A DNA stretch of 64,000 nucleotides from Adineta steineri (taxonomy: Eukaryota > Rotifera > Eurotatoria > Adinetida > Adinetidae): contig CAJNOI010000003.1 of NCBI GenBank assembly GCA_905250115.1, forward strand, positions 132,663-196,662. The letters are read 5' to 3'. Positions 1 through 12,500 of the stretch are shown here, in pieces. Below the pieces are notes generated by a model, which was not told the origin of the DNA, made no database searches, and saw only the letters and a list, made by a program, of their open reading frames with translations. A program made the translations under genes and the position numbers. The stretch's first letter is position 1. Each line of letters begins with the position of its first letter.

Positions 1-592
1 GGTACATCAAAGTGATCATTGTTTACTCATTTTATTTTAAATGTAAAAAACACGAATCAAGATTAAAAGTTTATTCAAGTCCATCAAGACTTTTAATACG
101 ATGATCATAGCATAAGATGTATAGTTCATAGTTCTATATTCGACAAAATCGTCGATTGTTTTTCTTTCATTACGAAAAACAGTTTCATTTATAATGTATA
201 AAGGAATGCCGATGTTTATGTCAAACGAATATCTTTCAGACTATTATTATTATTATTCTATGATATCTTTATCAAGATAAAATATGAATTATTTGTTTAT
301 TAAATGATAGTAAAGATCGATTTGATTGAAATTTATTATTTGATAATTTGTCTAACATCTTTTACACGGAAAAAAATTCGAATGAAATCTACAGGATATT
401 ATTATATTTATTTATACATTTTAACGTAAAAACAAAACTCAAAGAATTAAGATTCACTGTCTATGTTACTTCAAAAGAGATATACATCGTGTCTCTTTAT
501 TCGTTAACTACTCACTCGATTTTAAAGAATGGCAGAGATTCGAAATGTACTTGTATTTGACGCTACTAATTCGAGTCTCGTCTAATTGATTG
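1..592. other. AT-rich non-coding stretch
   Basis: No exon with coding character was found on either strand. There is a short ATT-type microsatellite near 243-258. A 3' exon of the lectin gene to the right could lie further left, outside the window. Confidence 0.5.
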
Positions 593-831
593 CTTGTGTG
601 TCCGCAAGGTCAAAAAAACATCGAAGACCGATTTTCGAGAAAAGACATTTTTAAAGGTTTCTCGATGCAGAGACTTCGAATCTGAGGTCTGTTGGGTGAT
701 CATGATGAAGGGGGAGAGTAAAGAGGGTGCATAGGTCAGAAAAACATCAAAAACCTGTTTTCCAGTAAATGTGAGGAGGATGCATTTTTACGAGAAAGAG
801 CTAAGCGAGTCCTCGGACGAGCGTTACTTGT
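593..831. repeat. Dispersed repeat, copy A (two related halves)
   Basis: The right part (about 733-831) matches 29926-30035 closely. Both hold the run GAGCTAAGCGAGTCCTCGG followed by ACGA/ACGACC and GTTACTTGT. A GGTCA(A/G)AAAAACATC motif occurs at about 608 and again at about 733, so this copy looks internally duplicated or carries an insertion relative to copy B. No terminal inverted repeats or target duplication could be defined. The family is unknown. Confidence 0.6.
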
Positions 832-976
832 TACATTATGAAATTTTATTATTGAATTCAAACAACTAGTTGAATCTTTTTTTATATTCTGATCATGTTC
901 ATGTTTCGTTCATAAGTTAGAAATATGAATATATTCAGATTGATAAATCAATATACCGGTAACAATAACTCAAATA

Positions 977-2051
977 TCATTCGAATAAAAAAAATTGATC
1001 TATATTTGACTTACATGTCTGACAGTGCTCCCCAGTATACATAAAATTACAAATACATTTATATTTAACAACTAAATTTTGACATTGTCCATGTTGACCG
1101 CAATGTGTATTATTATAACAACTGTTAATTTCTATGATTAAAAAATGTGTTATTTTTTTTGTATAATACAAAAAAATAACTTACTCATTTTACATATATA
1201 ATGATCACTACGTCGTTCTAAACGAAATTTTTCTTCTAAATAAATACGTTTTGTTGCTTTACTTATATCAATAATTAACGAAAGATCTTTTGATGGTAAA
1301 TCATATAATGGTTTATAAATTAATGAATATTCATTAGTATTACTTATGAATACATATTGTTCTCCAGAATATTTTTTTCGTAATTTTAATACTAAGAGAT
1401 AATATTTATCATATTATTAATTTGAAAAAAGATTTATTATGACTTACAATTTCTGCCTTGAGTAAAATTAATAGCAATTCGAGGACTATCAAATGATTGA
1501 GTTTGAGTATAAATTTGATCGAGTACAAAAGCAAATTCATCGATTGTTTCAATATCCCATAATTGAGAATGTAACAAACGACAATGAGAAGCAGCTAAAA
1601 ATATTATCAAAGTAAACTATTGCTTAAACTTTAGATTACTCGACACTTTCAATCACATGCATCATCAACATCATAAAAAAATATGACTTTTACCTTCACT
1701 AGCAGATACATCATCAAATCGAATTCCTTTCATATTAATCATTTGTTTTGGTGGTAAATAAAAATAACAAGAACCATTATAAAAAAAACTTCCCAACGGA
1801 CAACCTAGACAGAAAAAGAAATATTATTCACTTCAAACAAAAAAAAAACAGATATTTACTCATTGCAATATTATCAATTTTTTTAATAGCATCTGTAATT
1901 GCTTGTTTAAATCCTTAAAATAGAATCATAAACTTTATTTCTATATAATGAATAAAATCATACGTATGCCATATTCTTGTTGAGAAAATATATTCGATGC
2001 AACGGCATGATGTTGGAATAAATAAAGAATAATCAAAAGATTAGCTAACAT
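977..2051 (-). CDS. Secreted C-type lectin-like protein with EGF module
   Basis: Exons (-): 1964-2051, 1860-1913, 1694-1804, 1448-1594, 1185-1391, 977-1131; about 253 residues. Exon 1 encodes a hydrophobic signal peptide (MLANLLIILYLFQHHAVA). A C-type-lectin fold follows: CPLGSFFYNGSCYFYLPP, then AASHCRLLHSQLWDIET, closing with SDHYICKM. The last exon gives an EGF-like module with the pattern CxxxxHCGQHGQC...CICNFMYTGEHC. The protein is therefore probably extracellular and could bind glycans, but a clear Ca-binding EPN/QPD plus WND pair is not seen, so sugar binding is uncertain. The end is ambiguous: a GTAAGT donor at 1005-1010, just after the last EGF cysteines, may lead to a further exon outside the window. 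The alternative is a stop at 977. The N-terminus and exon phases are well supported. Confidence 0.72.
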
Positions 2052-2802
2052 AGTTAACCTGAAAAAAAATGAAAATTATTATGATCGATTCAAAAATAAA
2101 TTTTTTTAAAAATAACGAAATGAATATGATAGACATTGTCAATAAAACTATCTCTTGTTTAAAGTCTACACTTACAATATTTCACTGGCTTCATCATTAC
2201 TCAACGAACAGACGTTGTAATGTCTATCTCAATCAGCATTATCACTATCTTTCTTTTGAAAAAAAAAGAAAAGAGATACTAAAGCATAGTGATGCATCGA
2301 TTGTTTATAATATTTGACAGAGTTCAACTCTATCATATATTGATTGATAAATATCTATTCACTACATTTTATATTCAATATGTATATATACACATACGAA
2401 GTATATGATACTTAATTCAAGGTAGCAAAATGTTAATTATTACGATACAAACTTAATCCCGTTGTTATGTTTTCGTTGTTTGAAAAGAATAATAACGTAA
2501 CTCGTCTTCATTAACATATGCAAGTGTCTCTCAAATTTTCTCTTTTAAGTTATAATAAATGAAACTAGTTTCGATCAATAAAGCAAAGAGAAGAATTCGA
2601 GTAACTAAAAGAGTATAAAAATTTGAAAACTAATCTTTATGGCAAGGTGACTCAATTGAACATTGAGTTTTTATTCTCTTTTGTTCTATTTGATTCCATT
2701 GTTCAGCATAAGATCAAATTTAATAATAAAAAGAAAATGTCTTCCCTCTATACGCGTGCATATATAATCAGAAATGAAGGAAGAAAAAAAAGATATAATG
2801 AC
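2052..2802. other. Intergenic, nothing recognised
   Basis: AT-rich DNA between the lectin start and the tRNA. Open frames here are short and of low-complexity composition. The lectin promoter must lie in its left part, but no distinct core element can be assigned. Confidence 0.5.
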
Positions 2803-2875
2803 TGGAGATGCCGGGCATCGATCCCGGTGCCTCTCGCATGCAAAGCGAGCGCTCTACCAAGTGAGCTACATCCCC
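2803..2875 (-). tRNA. tRNA-Ala (anticodon TGC)
   Basis: On the minus strand a 73-nt cloverleaf folds fully. The 7-bp acceptor stem is GGGGATG/CATCTCC with one G-T wobble. The D arm is GCTC/GAGC with TTGG in the loop, the anticodon stem is CTCGC/GCGAG around TTTGCAT, and the T arm is CCGGG/CCCGG around ATCGATG. The discriminator base is A. There is no intron. A run of Ts just downstream (plus-strand A-run at about 2783-2791) fits an RNA polymerase III terminator. Internal A and B boxes are present. Two overlapping open frames are artefacts. Confidence 0.96.
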
Positions 2876-4044
2876 ATGCTTCTTAGTCATCCAATTTCTC
2901 AAAATTAAATGAATACAGAATAAGGAAATTGAACACAGCGGGAATGATAAACTATCGGTCAACAGACATACATATGGATGATATTGATAATATATATGTA
3001 TATATATAATCAAGGAAAACGAATTAAGTTTTGTCTACAGGGCAAATTCTCTTTGATCTTTACAAAATGCCCTTTTTTTCAATGTTCACTTACTTTTTCA
3101 GATATTATTGATGAAATTATCGAGAATAATTTCCTTTAGAAAAAAATATATTCAATAAAAGATAATGAATGAATAAAATTCCATATATATACGCTTTCTC
3201 TCTATTCTCTTCTTTTTTTTGACTTGTTCACTTTTCTCTCCTTCTGTCTGTCTCTTATTTTTGTTCATCCAATGATTCCAATTCTGTGATAAAACGATAG
3301 ACAAAATTATACCGATTATAATAGAAATGACAAATATACTTTCATTTCTATGAACTTATCGGAAATTAAAAGAAAATATTTCATTTAACATCTGTGCTTC
3401 AATATCTAGAAAGACCTTGTCGTTGACACCTATTTAGTAAATATAATATTTGATGTGATTTGTATCATGAAAGGTTTCACTTCACATATATCTTCTCTCA
3501 CGATAAACTGATTGTCATTTTCGTTATTGCTGTCTGAATGACTTTATTTCTATATGTAGCATCACTACAAGTGTTTTGAATTTAATTCCTAATTGAATAT
3601 AAGCCTTATCATTATTTTTACAGCGAAAAAAAAAGTATGTAGAACTCTTATGTAAAAATACATGATCTGTTTAATGGCTGGAAAAATTTTGTCTAAAAAA
3701 TATGTATACTTATATTGTTTAATCATCGTCTCGTTATACTTGCCATACATTCTTTCTTCTATGTATATTATAGAACAGAAATCAATGATTCATAATGAAG
3801 CAATGAGTCTTTTGACACTTGATTGTCTTTATTTCATCTAACAGAAACTATTCGATAGACATTATCAAATATTGAGTATGCATAATATGGTTTTGTAAAC
3901 AAAAGAAAATAGACTATGTGTTATGTTTTATTTTAATTAATGCATATATGATATTGTCTACGAATGAATTCTCTTAGTTAAATAATCATTGTTTTTTACC
4001 TACGCAATTTTTATAGATGTAGAAATATTACCAGAAATTTTATT
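2876..4044. other. Intergenic, nothing recognised
   Basis: AT-rich with pyrimidine-rich patches (3195-3250). No exon-like segment, structured RNA or clear repeat was found. Confidence 0.5.
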
Positions 4045-4693
4045 TTAACCAGATGATTTCGCTGCTTTAACAGTGAATTTTATGATAATTGAAGCATAAG
4101 GTCCAGAATCAAATGCATCGATTTGAATAGAAAAGGTTCCTACAGCCATGAAATTAGCGATACTTGCGTGTGCATCAGGTAATTCTAGTCTTTCTTTTAT
4201 AATATCTAATTGTCCAACAGGAATATTAAATGGACAATTACAATCAATATTATATTGAAGCATAGGAGAAGGACAGGTCTCAGGTTTAAATGATGGTAAT
4301 AAACTTTTGAGTACAAGACATAAGTCTTCGTAATCACATGAACCAACAAATACACCATCGACTTTGTAGCATTTAATTGGAAGTGCAATACCAGCAACTG
4401 TACGAACAATCTTGAGAACTACTCGAATTTTTTCTAATTAAGAAAAAAAAAGACAAGAAATAATGAGATTTTATTTCAAAAAAAATAAACTTACGAATGG
4501 GTCGTTTAAGATGAGCTTTAAATGTAAGAAAAGCTTCTCCTGGATTAATAATTGGCATTGGTATAATATCAGCATGTTGAATATCAACACCGGATGCTGA
4601 TAGTACTGTGTATTCTAATTTGTCATGATCACCATTGATATTAGCAATAATAGCTAAAGTTACAATTACAACTACTGAAAGTGTTTGCATCAT
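4045..4693 (-). CDS. Secreted ML-domain (MD-2/NPC2/GM2-activator-like) protein
   Basis: Two exons (-): 4495-4693 and 4045-4433, split by a 61-bp intron; 195 residues. Residues 1-21 form a signal peptide (MMQTLSVVVIVTLAIIANING). The mature part is all-beta in character with paired cysteines: IKCYKVDG, GSCDYEDLCLVLKSLLP, PETCPSP, IDCNCPFNIPVGQL, and a final strand before the TAA. CPFNIPxG followed by a hydrophobic strand is typical of ML-domain proteins (NPC2, MD-2, GM2 activator), which carry lipids or sterols in a beta-sandwich pocket in the lysosome or outside the cell. The spacing looks closer to GM2-activator-type members than to NPC2, but the lipid ligand cannot be predicted. Confidence 0.78.
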
Positions 4694-6025
4694 ATTAAGT
4701 ATAATAATGTGAGGTTAATAAATGTGATTATTGGTTTATATATATTTCAAAATAGTGAAATGAATATGGTGCGATAATTATTACGCATTTAATTTGTCGA
4801 AATCTGTATTACGATCAGACCATAAACTAATCTATAACCTTCAACTTATCTTTTTTCATTGATGAAATGTACATAGAAAATACAGATAATCGAAAATTGT
4901 AAAACTATATTGCTGAGAATCAGACATCTTGTACAAAGGACAATTATTTTATCATAGATGTCTATTTGAAGAAGACTTGCATGCATTTAATAACTGACTC
5001 ATAATTTTATTTATTGAAATACTTATTTTTAGCTTTTCTATCTAATAAAATAATTCCATTATAGATATTATATGAAATTTATTAATGAATTAAAACTTTT
5101 ATACTTATCTATATATAAATATTCTCATTAATTTACCTATTCGTATACTTTATGATACTTCACATAAAGTAAAGAATGATCATCGTCATATATTATTTTA
5201 CAAACCTTAAAGATTCTTCATCATTTCTGTTGTTACTCGTAATATTATTATTGGACTTTGAAACGAGATCTCGTAATTAGTATTTATTTTCAATGATCTT
5301 ATTTTTATACTTAATATACGAATTTATAGCTATTATTAATTGAAAGAGTTGTTTGATCAATCGGTACATTATAAACACTATAATTTACTCAATTGATCAA
5401 CAATTAATACACTAAGTATATGTATGAGAATCTTATTCGTTAGTTCAAAACAACTTTTGATGAACTATTAGAAATGATGGAAGTTTGTAGAAGTATCTCT
5501 TTTCTTATTATATTTTTATTTGAAGCCCTCAGAGCTTTTTCTTAGCCGTAAGTATTAAAGACTTGATCTAAAATACAATTATTATTATATCTATTAGAAT
5601 AGACAAAGAATTAGATAATGTATTCATATAATAAAATTTCGAGTTTTCCTAACGAGAACGGTGGGTGAATTTTAAATAAAGATTCTTTAATAACAGATTA
5701 ATGCCGTCAGATATTATTGCAGGCAAAACTAATTATTATCGTCTATGTTGAGAAAGTATAAATAAATGATAAGATATCTATTAGCCAGGCTTTGCCTGTA
5801 GACTGTTTGAACCTTTCATTACACTATTTTTTTATTACAGAAACAGCCTGCTCTAAAATTCAATTCATTTTTCTATAAATATAACATAAATTATTTCTTA
5901 AAAAGATACACATTTATCTTGAGAATATCGAAGATAAAATATCGAACCTTTTATAACTTTATTCCTAAAATCAAAACTATATAACAGATATGAGATTGTA
6001 CAATAAACAGAAACTAATATCATCT
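4694..6025. other. Intergenic, contains a dispersed-repeat copy
   Basis: AT-rich and non-coding. About 5440-5645 resembles 52883-53130 (listed separately). Around 5718-5800 a short CAGGCAAA motif recurs in inverted orientation (TTTGCCTG), possibly the ends of a tiny element, but without a convincing target duplication. Confidence 0.45.
5440..5645. repeat. Dispersed repeat pair, copy 1
   Basis: Colinear with 52883-53130. Shared blocks include GTTCAAAACAA/ATTCAAAACAA, ATGAACTATTA-AAATGATGGA, and TATCTATTA-GATAGACAAAG followed by ATTCATATAATAAAA. Identity is interrupted by indels, suggesting old copies of one unidentified family. Confidence 0.55.
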
Positions 6026-7624
6026 TCAAGTCAATTGTAAAATAGTTTTCATAAGTGAATCTAGATATTGTATATCATTATTTAAACGTATGACTGTATC
6101 AATTCGATCCATTATAAATTGTAAATGTAAAACTTTAGTTATAATTTTTGTAAATAACTTTATAGCTTTTACTTCACCATATTTTCCGTACATATATAAC
6201 CATAATAATTCGATATAACTCGATTGAACTCGTTTGATATATTCTAATTGTTTATATTCCGTTGTATCAATATCTATTGCTTGTGAATTGGTTGTAAAAA
6301 ATAATGCTATTGTTAATAGTTTAATAACAAGTGCATCCGATGCAACAAATGGAACAAAATTATTCGATAAGACTTGATACATTGAGTGTAAATTTGTATT
6401 ATCGACACAACCAATTGTTTGAACCTTTGTATAACGAAATTGTGAATGAATTGGTGTTTTTAATAAGGCATAATTGATTGGTAGTAGAAAATGTAAATTA
6501 CGTTTAATTAATAAAACTTGATCATCGACATGTAATTGTTGAAATTCAGGTAAATGTTTAAAATAATTTACGAAATTGACTATGATCGGTTTCTTTCGAT
6601 TATAGAAATCATGTAAATTTAAAAAAAGAAATTCTTTTGGTGCACAATATCCATTTATACTCGGTTCACCAGTGTATTGATCATAGCAATGTGTTATATT
6701 ATTCAGTCGCATTCTATCCGTTGAACTTAATATTGTTTTAAAATTGATATCATTTGGGTTTTTCATAATTGGCATCTAGATTGTATTTTAAAAGTAATTT
6801 AAAAACAGAATATGATATTAAAATAATTAACCTGTAATGATTGTTTAAGTTTTCTATGAACTTCTAATTTAGTTCGTTTAATATTCTTTTCTTCTTCACT
6901 TCTTATCCATTCTTTTCTCATACCTAGAATTAAAAGAAAGATTATATAAAATATTTACCAGGAAAGAACATATTTTATTAAGTTTCAACGGTCTTTCTAA
7001 ATGTTATATTTACATAAAGTATTTGACTGCATACTTTTTTTATTTCAAGACTAACTCTATTATGACGTACATACCTATAGAAAAACATTTTTTAATACGA
7101 CAATATGTGCAATGTCGTCGATTTTCTAATGTTATATTACAATTTCCATCAGCTCGACAATGTAATTCACTCTAAATATAAAAAAAGAATAATTAAATGA
7201 AAAATGAAATTATTGAATATAAATACCATATTTTTCAGAGCATTCCTTCGAAAGAATGCTAAAAAATAAAAATAAATATCAAATTTTCTCTACTATTTGT
7301 ATTTATACCTTTACAACTTTCACATGTTATTTGGTCAAAATTATATCCAAACGCTCTGGCTCCACATACCGTACATCGTAGATCTTTTTTTTCATATTTT
7401 TTCTTTTCATTTTGATTATTTTCTAATGTTGAAATATCATACTAGATAAAATAAAATTTCAAAATAAAAATAAATTATTAAATAATTATTTGAACCTTTT
7501 TAATCATATTTGTAACAGTTAAATTTGAATCATGTAAATATTCATTAAATGTACGTCCATTTTTAGTTATTGTTTCATTGATAAAATCTTCTTGTTTAAT
7601 CAAAGAATTATAACTAATATTCAT
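6026..7624 (-). CDS. Nuclear hormone receptor, NR1-like (ESCKA P-box)
   Basis: Six exons (-): 7496-7624, 7309-7441, 7227-7258, 7075-7171, 6832-6923, 6026-6775; 410 residues. The DNA-binding domain has both C4 zinc fingers. The first is CTVCGARAFGYNFDQITCESCK continuing AFFRRNALKNM across an exon junction. The second is CRADGNCN...RRHCTYCRIKKCFSIGM. The P-box ESCKAFFRRNA is the form found in VDR/DHR96/DAF-12-type NR1 receptors. A hinge (RKEWIRSEEEKNIKR) leads to a ligand-binding domain with the helix 3-5 signature around HVDDQVLLIKRN. The protein should act in the nucleus as a ligand-responsive transcription factor. Its end, LDSLMKTILQLT, shows no clear acidic AF-2 helix. Exon phases are all consistent, including a 32-nt micro-exon. 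Confidence 0.9.
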
Positions 7625-9570
7625 CTACAAAACTAAAAATATCTTTTTGTTTTTTTTGTCTTGAAAAATATTTTTAAATCACTTACTCGTTTGTAAAGAA
7701 AAACACGTTTTTTTCAAACGAATCTGACACTCTTAAGAGTGAATATTATCTAAGTCACAATTTTTCTTTCTTTTCGTCTATCTCTCCAAGTGCGATAAAT
7801 AAAGAAACGGTTATGTCATATGTACTAGCAACATACATAAAAGATATGACAATGATCGTCTAACGACATAAAAAAAATATATAATGTGATGCTCTCTGGT
7901 AATTTATTCTTTCTGTCTTGTATTCTCTATCGCTTTATTGCAGGAAAAAAAGATAATTTCTCATCATATTTAATGCATTTATTCTATCTCTCGCCAACGC
8001 ACATTAACATAAATGTAAGAAATTCGACGAAAAATATATAAATCAAGATATCTATCAACCTACGCATACTTATGTATAGCTTACCTATCAATAGTTCAAT
8101 GACAAAAAAAGTAAAACAACTCTCTCTCATTTTTTACACCTACATATATTTTAATGTTTCGTCGATTATATTTATTCATGCTTTTTTCTCGTTCTTTTTT
8201 CTCAAGGGCCAAATAGCCTAGTAGTCATGAAGTGATCACGACCATCCCACGTGATAGCAAACTGACGTAGGTTATACTTTGTTTTTCAAATTAAACTTAG
8301 AATCTTTCCTTTGCTGAAAGAAAGGGTTATACGCCCATACATATCTATAAACTTTGTCTAGCTGTCTGTTTCTGATATAATTGCCAAGAACCATTATAAT
8401 AATTTTATGCACATACATAAATAGTGTATTTTCCAAAATTATGTTAAACAAATGAAAATAATGTTCAATTAAATCTTTTAGAAAGAGTAAAAAATAAATC
8501 AAGTAAGATCTTCTGTGATATACGATAAATTACGTGAATTTTGTCATAAATTATCGATGTATTCTAAGAAATTTCGAAAAATTGTTGTCCCAAAAAACAA
8601 GATTTTCATCTCATCAGTATTGAGAAACTTTTGTATTAAATATATATAAAATTATATTTATTTATTTTATCTATGAAAATCGAGATCAATTAAAGTCGTT
8701 CTATATTACATATATTCAGACTGAGTGTAAAAATTTATATAAGACAGCAGTAAAAAGTTGTCGAAGAGTATGATTATTTTGTAAACTGTGTTTTTTTTGT
8801 TTGCTTACTTAGTATACTGTTAAGGAATTTTCAGGCAATCCATTTTGTAAGCAAAAACGAAAAGATATTATCTATTTACAACCGATATCTTCAAAAATAT
8901 ATAACTATATGGTAGATATATGAACTCTTCAATGAATAAAAGCAACATGTATAACAGGAGCGACTGATTTTCTCATATTTTCCGACACAATATGAGAAAA
9001 AAGGAACAGCATGCGATATATAAAGTAAAATATAGGTCGAATCCTATCCCAGCAATATAATAGTCATTCCACGAATATGAACTTCTTTTTCTCACTTATT
9101 TGTGTTGATGACTAGCATGTTTGACACATCTGTGAGACAATCTCATAATGATAGGTCTGTTAAACCATGAGTTTTCTGGGCTGGGATTAGGGCTTATACC
9201 AACCGAACTAAGATTTTGTATTTGATTGGATTTGAGTGCAGGACTATTCATCTAGTTCTAATGCCTGTTTTTGGTTGATTGATGATGGTTTAAAAGGGTG
9301 TGGGTGATGAATGAGAGAAATACACACATCCACACCCACTCTCTTTCAGATAATGAAGAAAAGTGAGATATTCAATCATCAATACGTTTGAAAATGTGCA
9401 AGAGCAAATTTTAAGATGCATTCACGTTTCTTCGAGAACAAAAAACGTACAATTCTATTCCACAGACATTAAATATATGATCGGTTTTAAAGATTTATTT
9501 CGAAAAAAAGATTGAAAATAGATTCAGAATTCAATATAAGAAAATAAAAGTTATTTGCGAAAGATAATAT
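7625..9570. other. Intergenic, nothing recognised
   Basis: AT-rich DNA between the 5' end of the receptor and the 3' end of the polycystin-like gene. A TGGGTGTGG / CCACACCC pair around 9297-9340 could fold back. No coding segment was found. Confidence 0.5.
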
Positions 9571-12500
9571 TTAGAGTCCAGCTTTGTCCAGCCTTGTTAA
9601 TTCTCTTTTTTGATCAATATAAATCTAAAAAAACAGAAGATAATTTCAGATAAAAAATAAAATAGATTTCAATATACTTTATCAACTGCTTCTAGTAATT
9701 GATCAATTCTATCAGAAAAGGTCTCGATTGGATTAATATATTGTGAACGCATTCGACAGTCTCGTTCTTCTTGAATTTCTTCTTGATTTAATTTTTTCAG
9801 ACCTAAAATATTAATAGACAGCTATCCTCTACTGAGATACATCAATCTTGAGAGTGTGTGTCAATGTCTTTTCTTCAATCATACTCTGCACATCCACCCA
9901 CACCGTCAAGAGAAGCTCTGGAGTCATCTAATACGAAGAGGTCTAGATTACAATCTTGAGATTCTATTATATCTGCTATAGGGCATGAATAAAATCACAG
10001 TTGACCTGAATAAATCATAAATCTACATACCTGTCCATCGTAAAAATTTCTTGAGCATAAATGTTAACATAATTTGATCTGCTTTTTTATTCTGTTTTGC
10101 ATGACGAAAACTATCAATAATTATCGAAAAAAACATACTTAAACAAACAAAAACAACTAGAAGCATAAATAAAGTAAAACAGAATGGACCAAGAAAAGCA
10201 TCAGCTCCCATTATTTGTGATGCATCAAATTTCATTAATGTCATTTCAAAAAGCATTTGAGCAGTTGCTAATAAACTTGAACAGGACGAAAGCTTTGATA
10301 CGAATAATAAATAAAATAAACTAAGAAATGACATAAATACAATTGCAAACATTATTGAAAATGAAATCAGTTCCTTTGCACAGTATTTTAATGTTTCAGT
10401 GAATAAAGATACTCGTTGATTAAAACGAAATAATTGAACAAATTTGATCATACTAAAAAAACAACAATAACCAAGAAGAAATGTTAAAATATCATTAACA
10501 TAAACTGCAAGTTGTAAATTAATATAAACATAACCATTTGTTTGTTCAAATAATTGACTTATACGATTAGCTTCTTGAAAACGCCAAAAATAAACTCCAA
10601 TACTTCCCAATGAACAACCAATGATACCTAATTGAATTATTGACCAAAATTGATGAAAATATTTTAGTCTTAATTCAAATATTAAGCGAATTTCAACGAT
10701 CATAAAATAAATAATAAAAAATATGTAGAAAATTGTACAAATTAATTGTAATATTGATTGAAATGCTAAATTTAAAAAACAAAAGTTTATTTGTCTTTAG
10801 AAACGAAAGATAAAGAGTGACATACTGTAGAAATTAATTGGTTCAAAACGAGCTGTTGTATAAACACCACCCGTTGGTGAAAATTCAGCAAGTAAAGTGA
10901 CTGCAGTTAATAATTGAACACTTGGATTATATAACGTTAGTTGAATAAAAACAGCTCTTGTTTTCTCATCAATCCAATCTAATTGATGAAGTTTTGATAA
11001 ATTTGTTTTCATATCAGATAAACGACCACGAAATTCATAGACATAACCACCTCCACTATATGTTCCAAATTCACCTACATACGAATATGTATCTAATTCA
11101 TCACTCGTAGAATAGTTAAATGCTTTTATCACTGATGAACTGAATTCTTCGGTCGTTGCATTTGTTGTCCATCCTGGTTGAAATAACTTTGTTTCTTCAT
11201 TAAAAAAATCATAACTATCTTCACATATTGAAATAACACGTTGATCAGGACATAATTCTGATTTAATACGTAATTGTCTTATTGTTGCCCAACCAATTAA
11301 TCGACTAGATTTATCATTTAAAAATCCGTTTAAATATTGTGGAATATCTCCATTATACCATTGTTGTGCACGAATATTTGAAACAAAACTATTTTCTAAC
11401 CAATACCAATATTCATCGATTGTATTGATCTAGAAAAAACAACATTCATTTCAATACAAGAAAAGAAGAACAAACTTTAGTATAATCAACAGTCGTTTGT
11501 CTTTGATTTAAAAGATAAGCTCGTAAATGATTGACTTGAAGAAAACTATTTTGTTCACGATTTGAATAAGTTATTATAAAAACTAATATGGCAAATATAA
11601 AATAAATAAAAAATTCTCGAATCATTGCCCACATTTGAATTTCTTTTAAACGTTGATCACGAGCATAAACAATTTCATTTTCATTAAGACGATTAATACT
11701 TTTTCGAGATTGAGAAGAAAATATTGAGTGATACTATAAATGGAAAATTTATTTTTCAATGAAATTCTAAAAGGAAACAAACCTCAAGCGAATGAAGATA
11801 CTCTTCATCATTAGATATATTAAATTCATCATCTTCATTTATATATTCACTTGTTTCTTTATCATCTTTTGAATTTCGACAAAAACATATAAAGAATATA
11901 GCCAAACATATAATCTTCAATGAAATATATTTTAAAAATATAAATTAAAAGTAAATAGAAAGTATACTTTAATAGGTTGAGTAAAAATAACCGATGAAAA
12001 AAATCCAGTAAGAACAGATGTTAACCATTGTTGAGTTTTGACATCACCAAATTCAATTCCTCGAACAATGATAAAAAATATTGAAACAGCAATAATTATC
12101 ATTGAAAGACCATAAGCAATAAATAAACACCACCAAGGAAATGTTATTAAAGATTTCTTTTTCTTAATTGCAGGGATATCTTCCGAACTACTATAAATAA
12201 GAATGTAAGTATCGATGAATGTATTTAGAAGTATATACGAACCTTTTTCGAGATGATTGTATCTTATATAATGCTTCACGTAATCGTGAAACTTGTTGAC
12301 GAGGTTGAATTCGTCGAAAGAATTGAACAATTAAGAGACTTGGAATTAGTGTAATTAATTCGACCATTATACCAATTCCAATCTGAAATATATGAAATGC
12401 TTTCATTAATCAGAAATTTCAGAGGCATAGGGGTGTGAGTGTAGTCTATTTTTTTTGCGCTATAAAAATCAATATATACCTGTTGCGGTGCTATATAAAA

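Noticed and set aside
593-831. Hammerhead ribozyme suggested by the GAGTCCTCGGACGA hairpin
   Set aside because: The CUGAUGA and GAAA core elements of hammerheads are not present at the right places.
2623-3013. Open frames on both strands over the tRNA
   Set aside because: They run through a perfectly folding tRNA-Ala and have no splice or family support.
8205-8275. tRNA-like or SINE-like stretch
   Set aside because: No cloverleaf could be drawn and no second copy was seen in the window.
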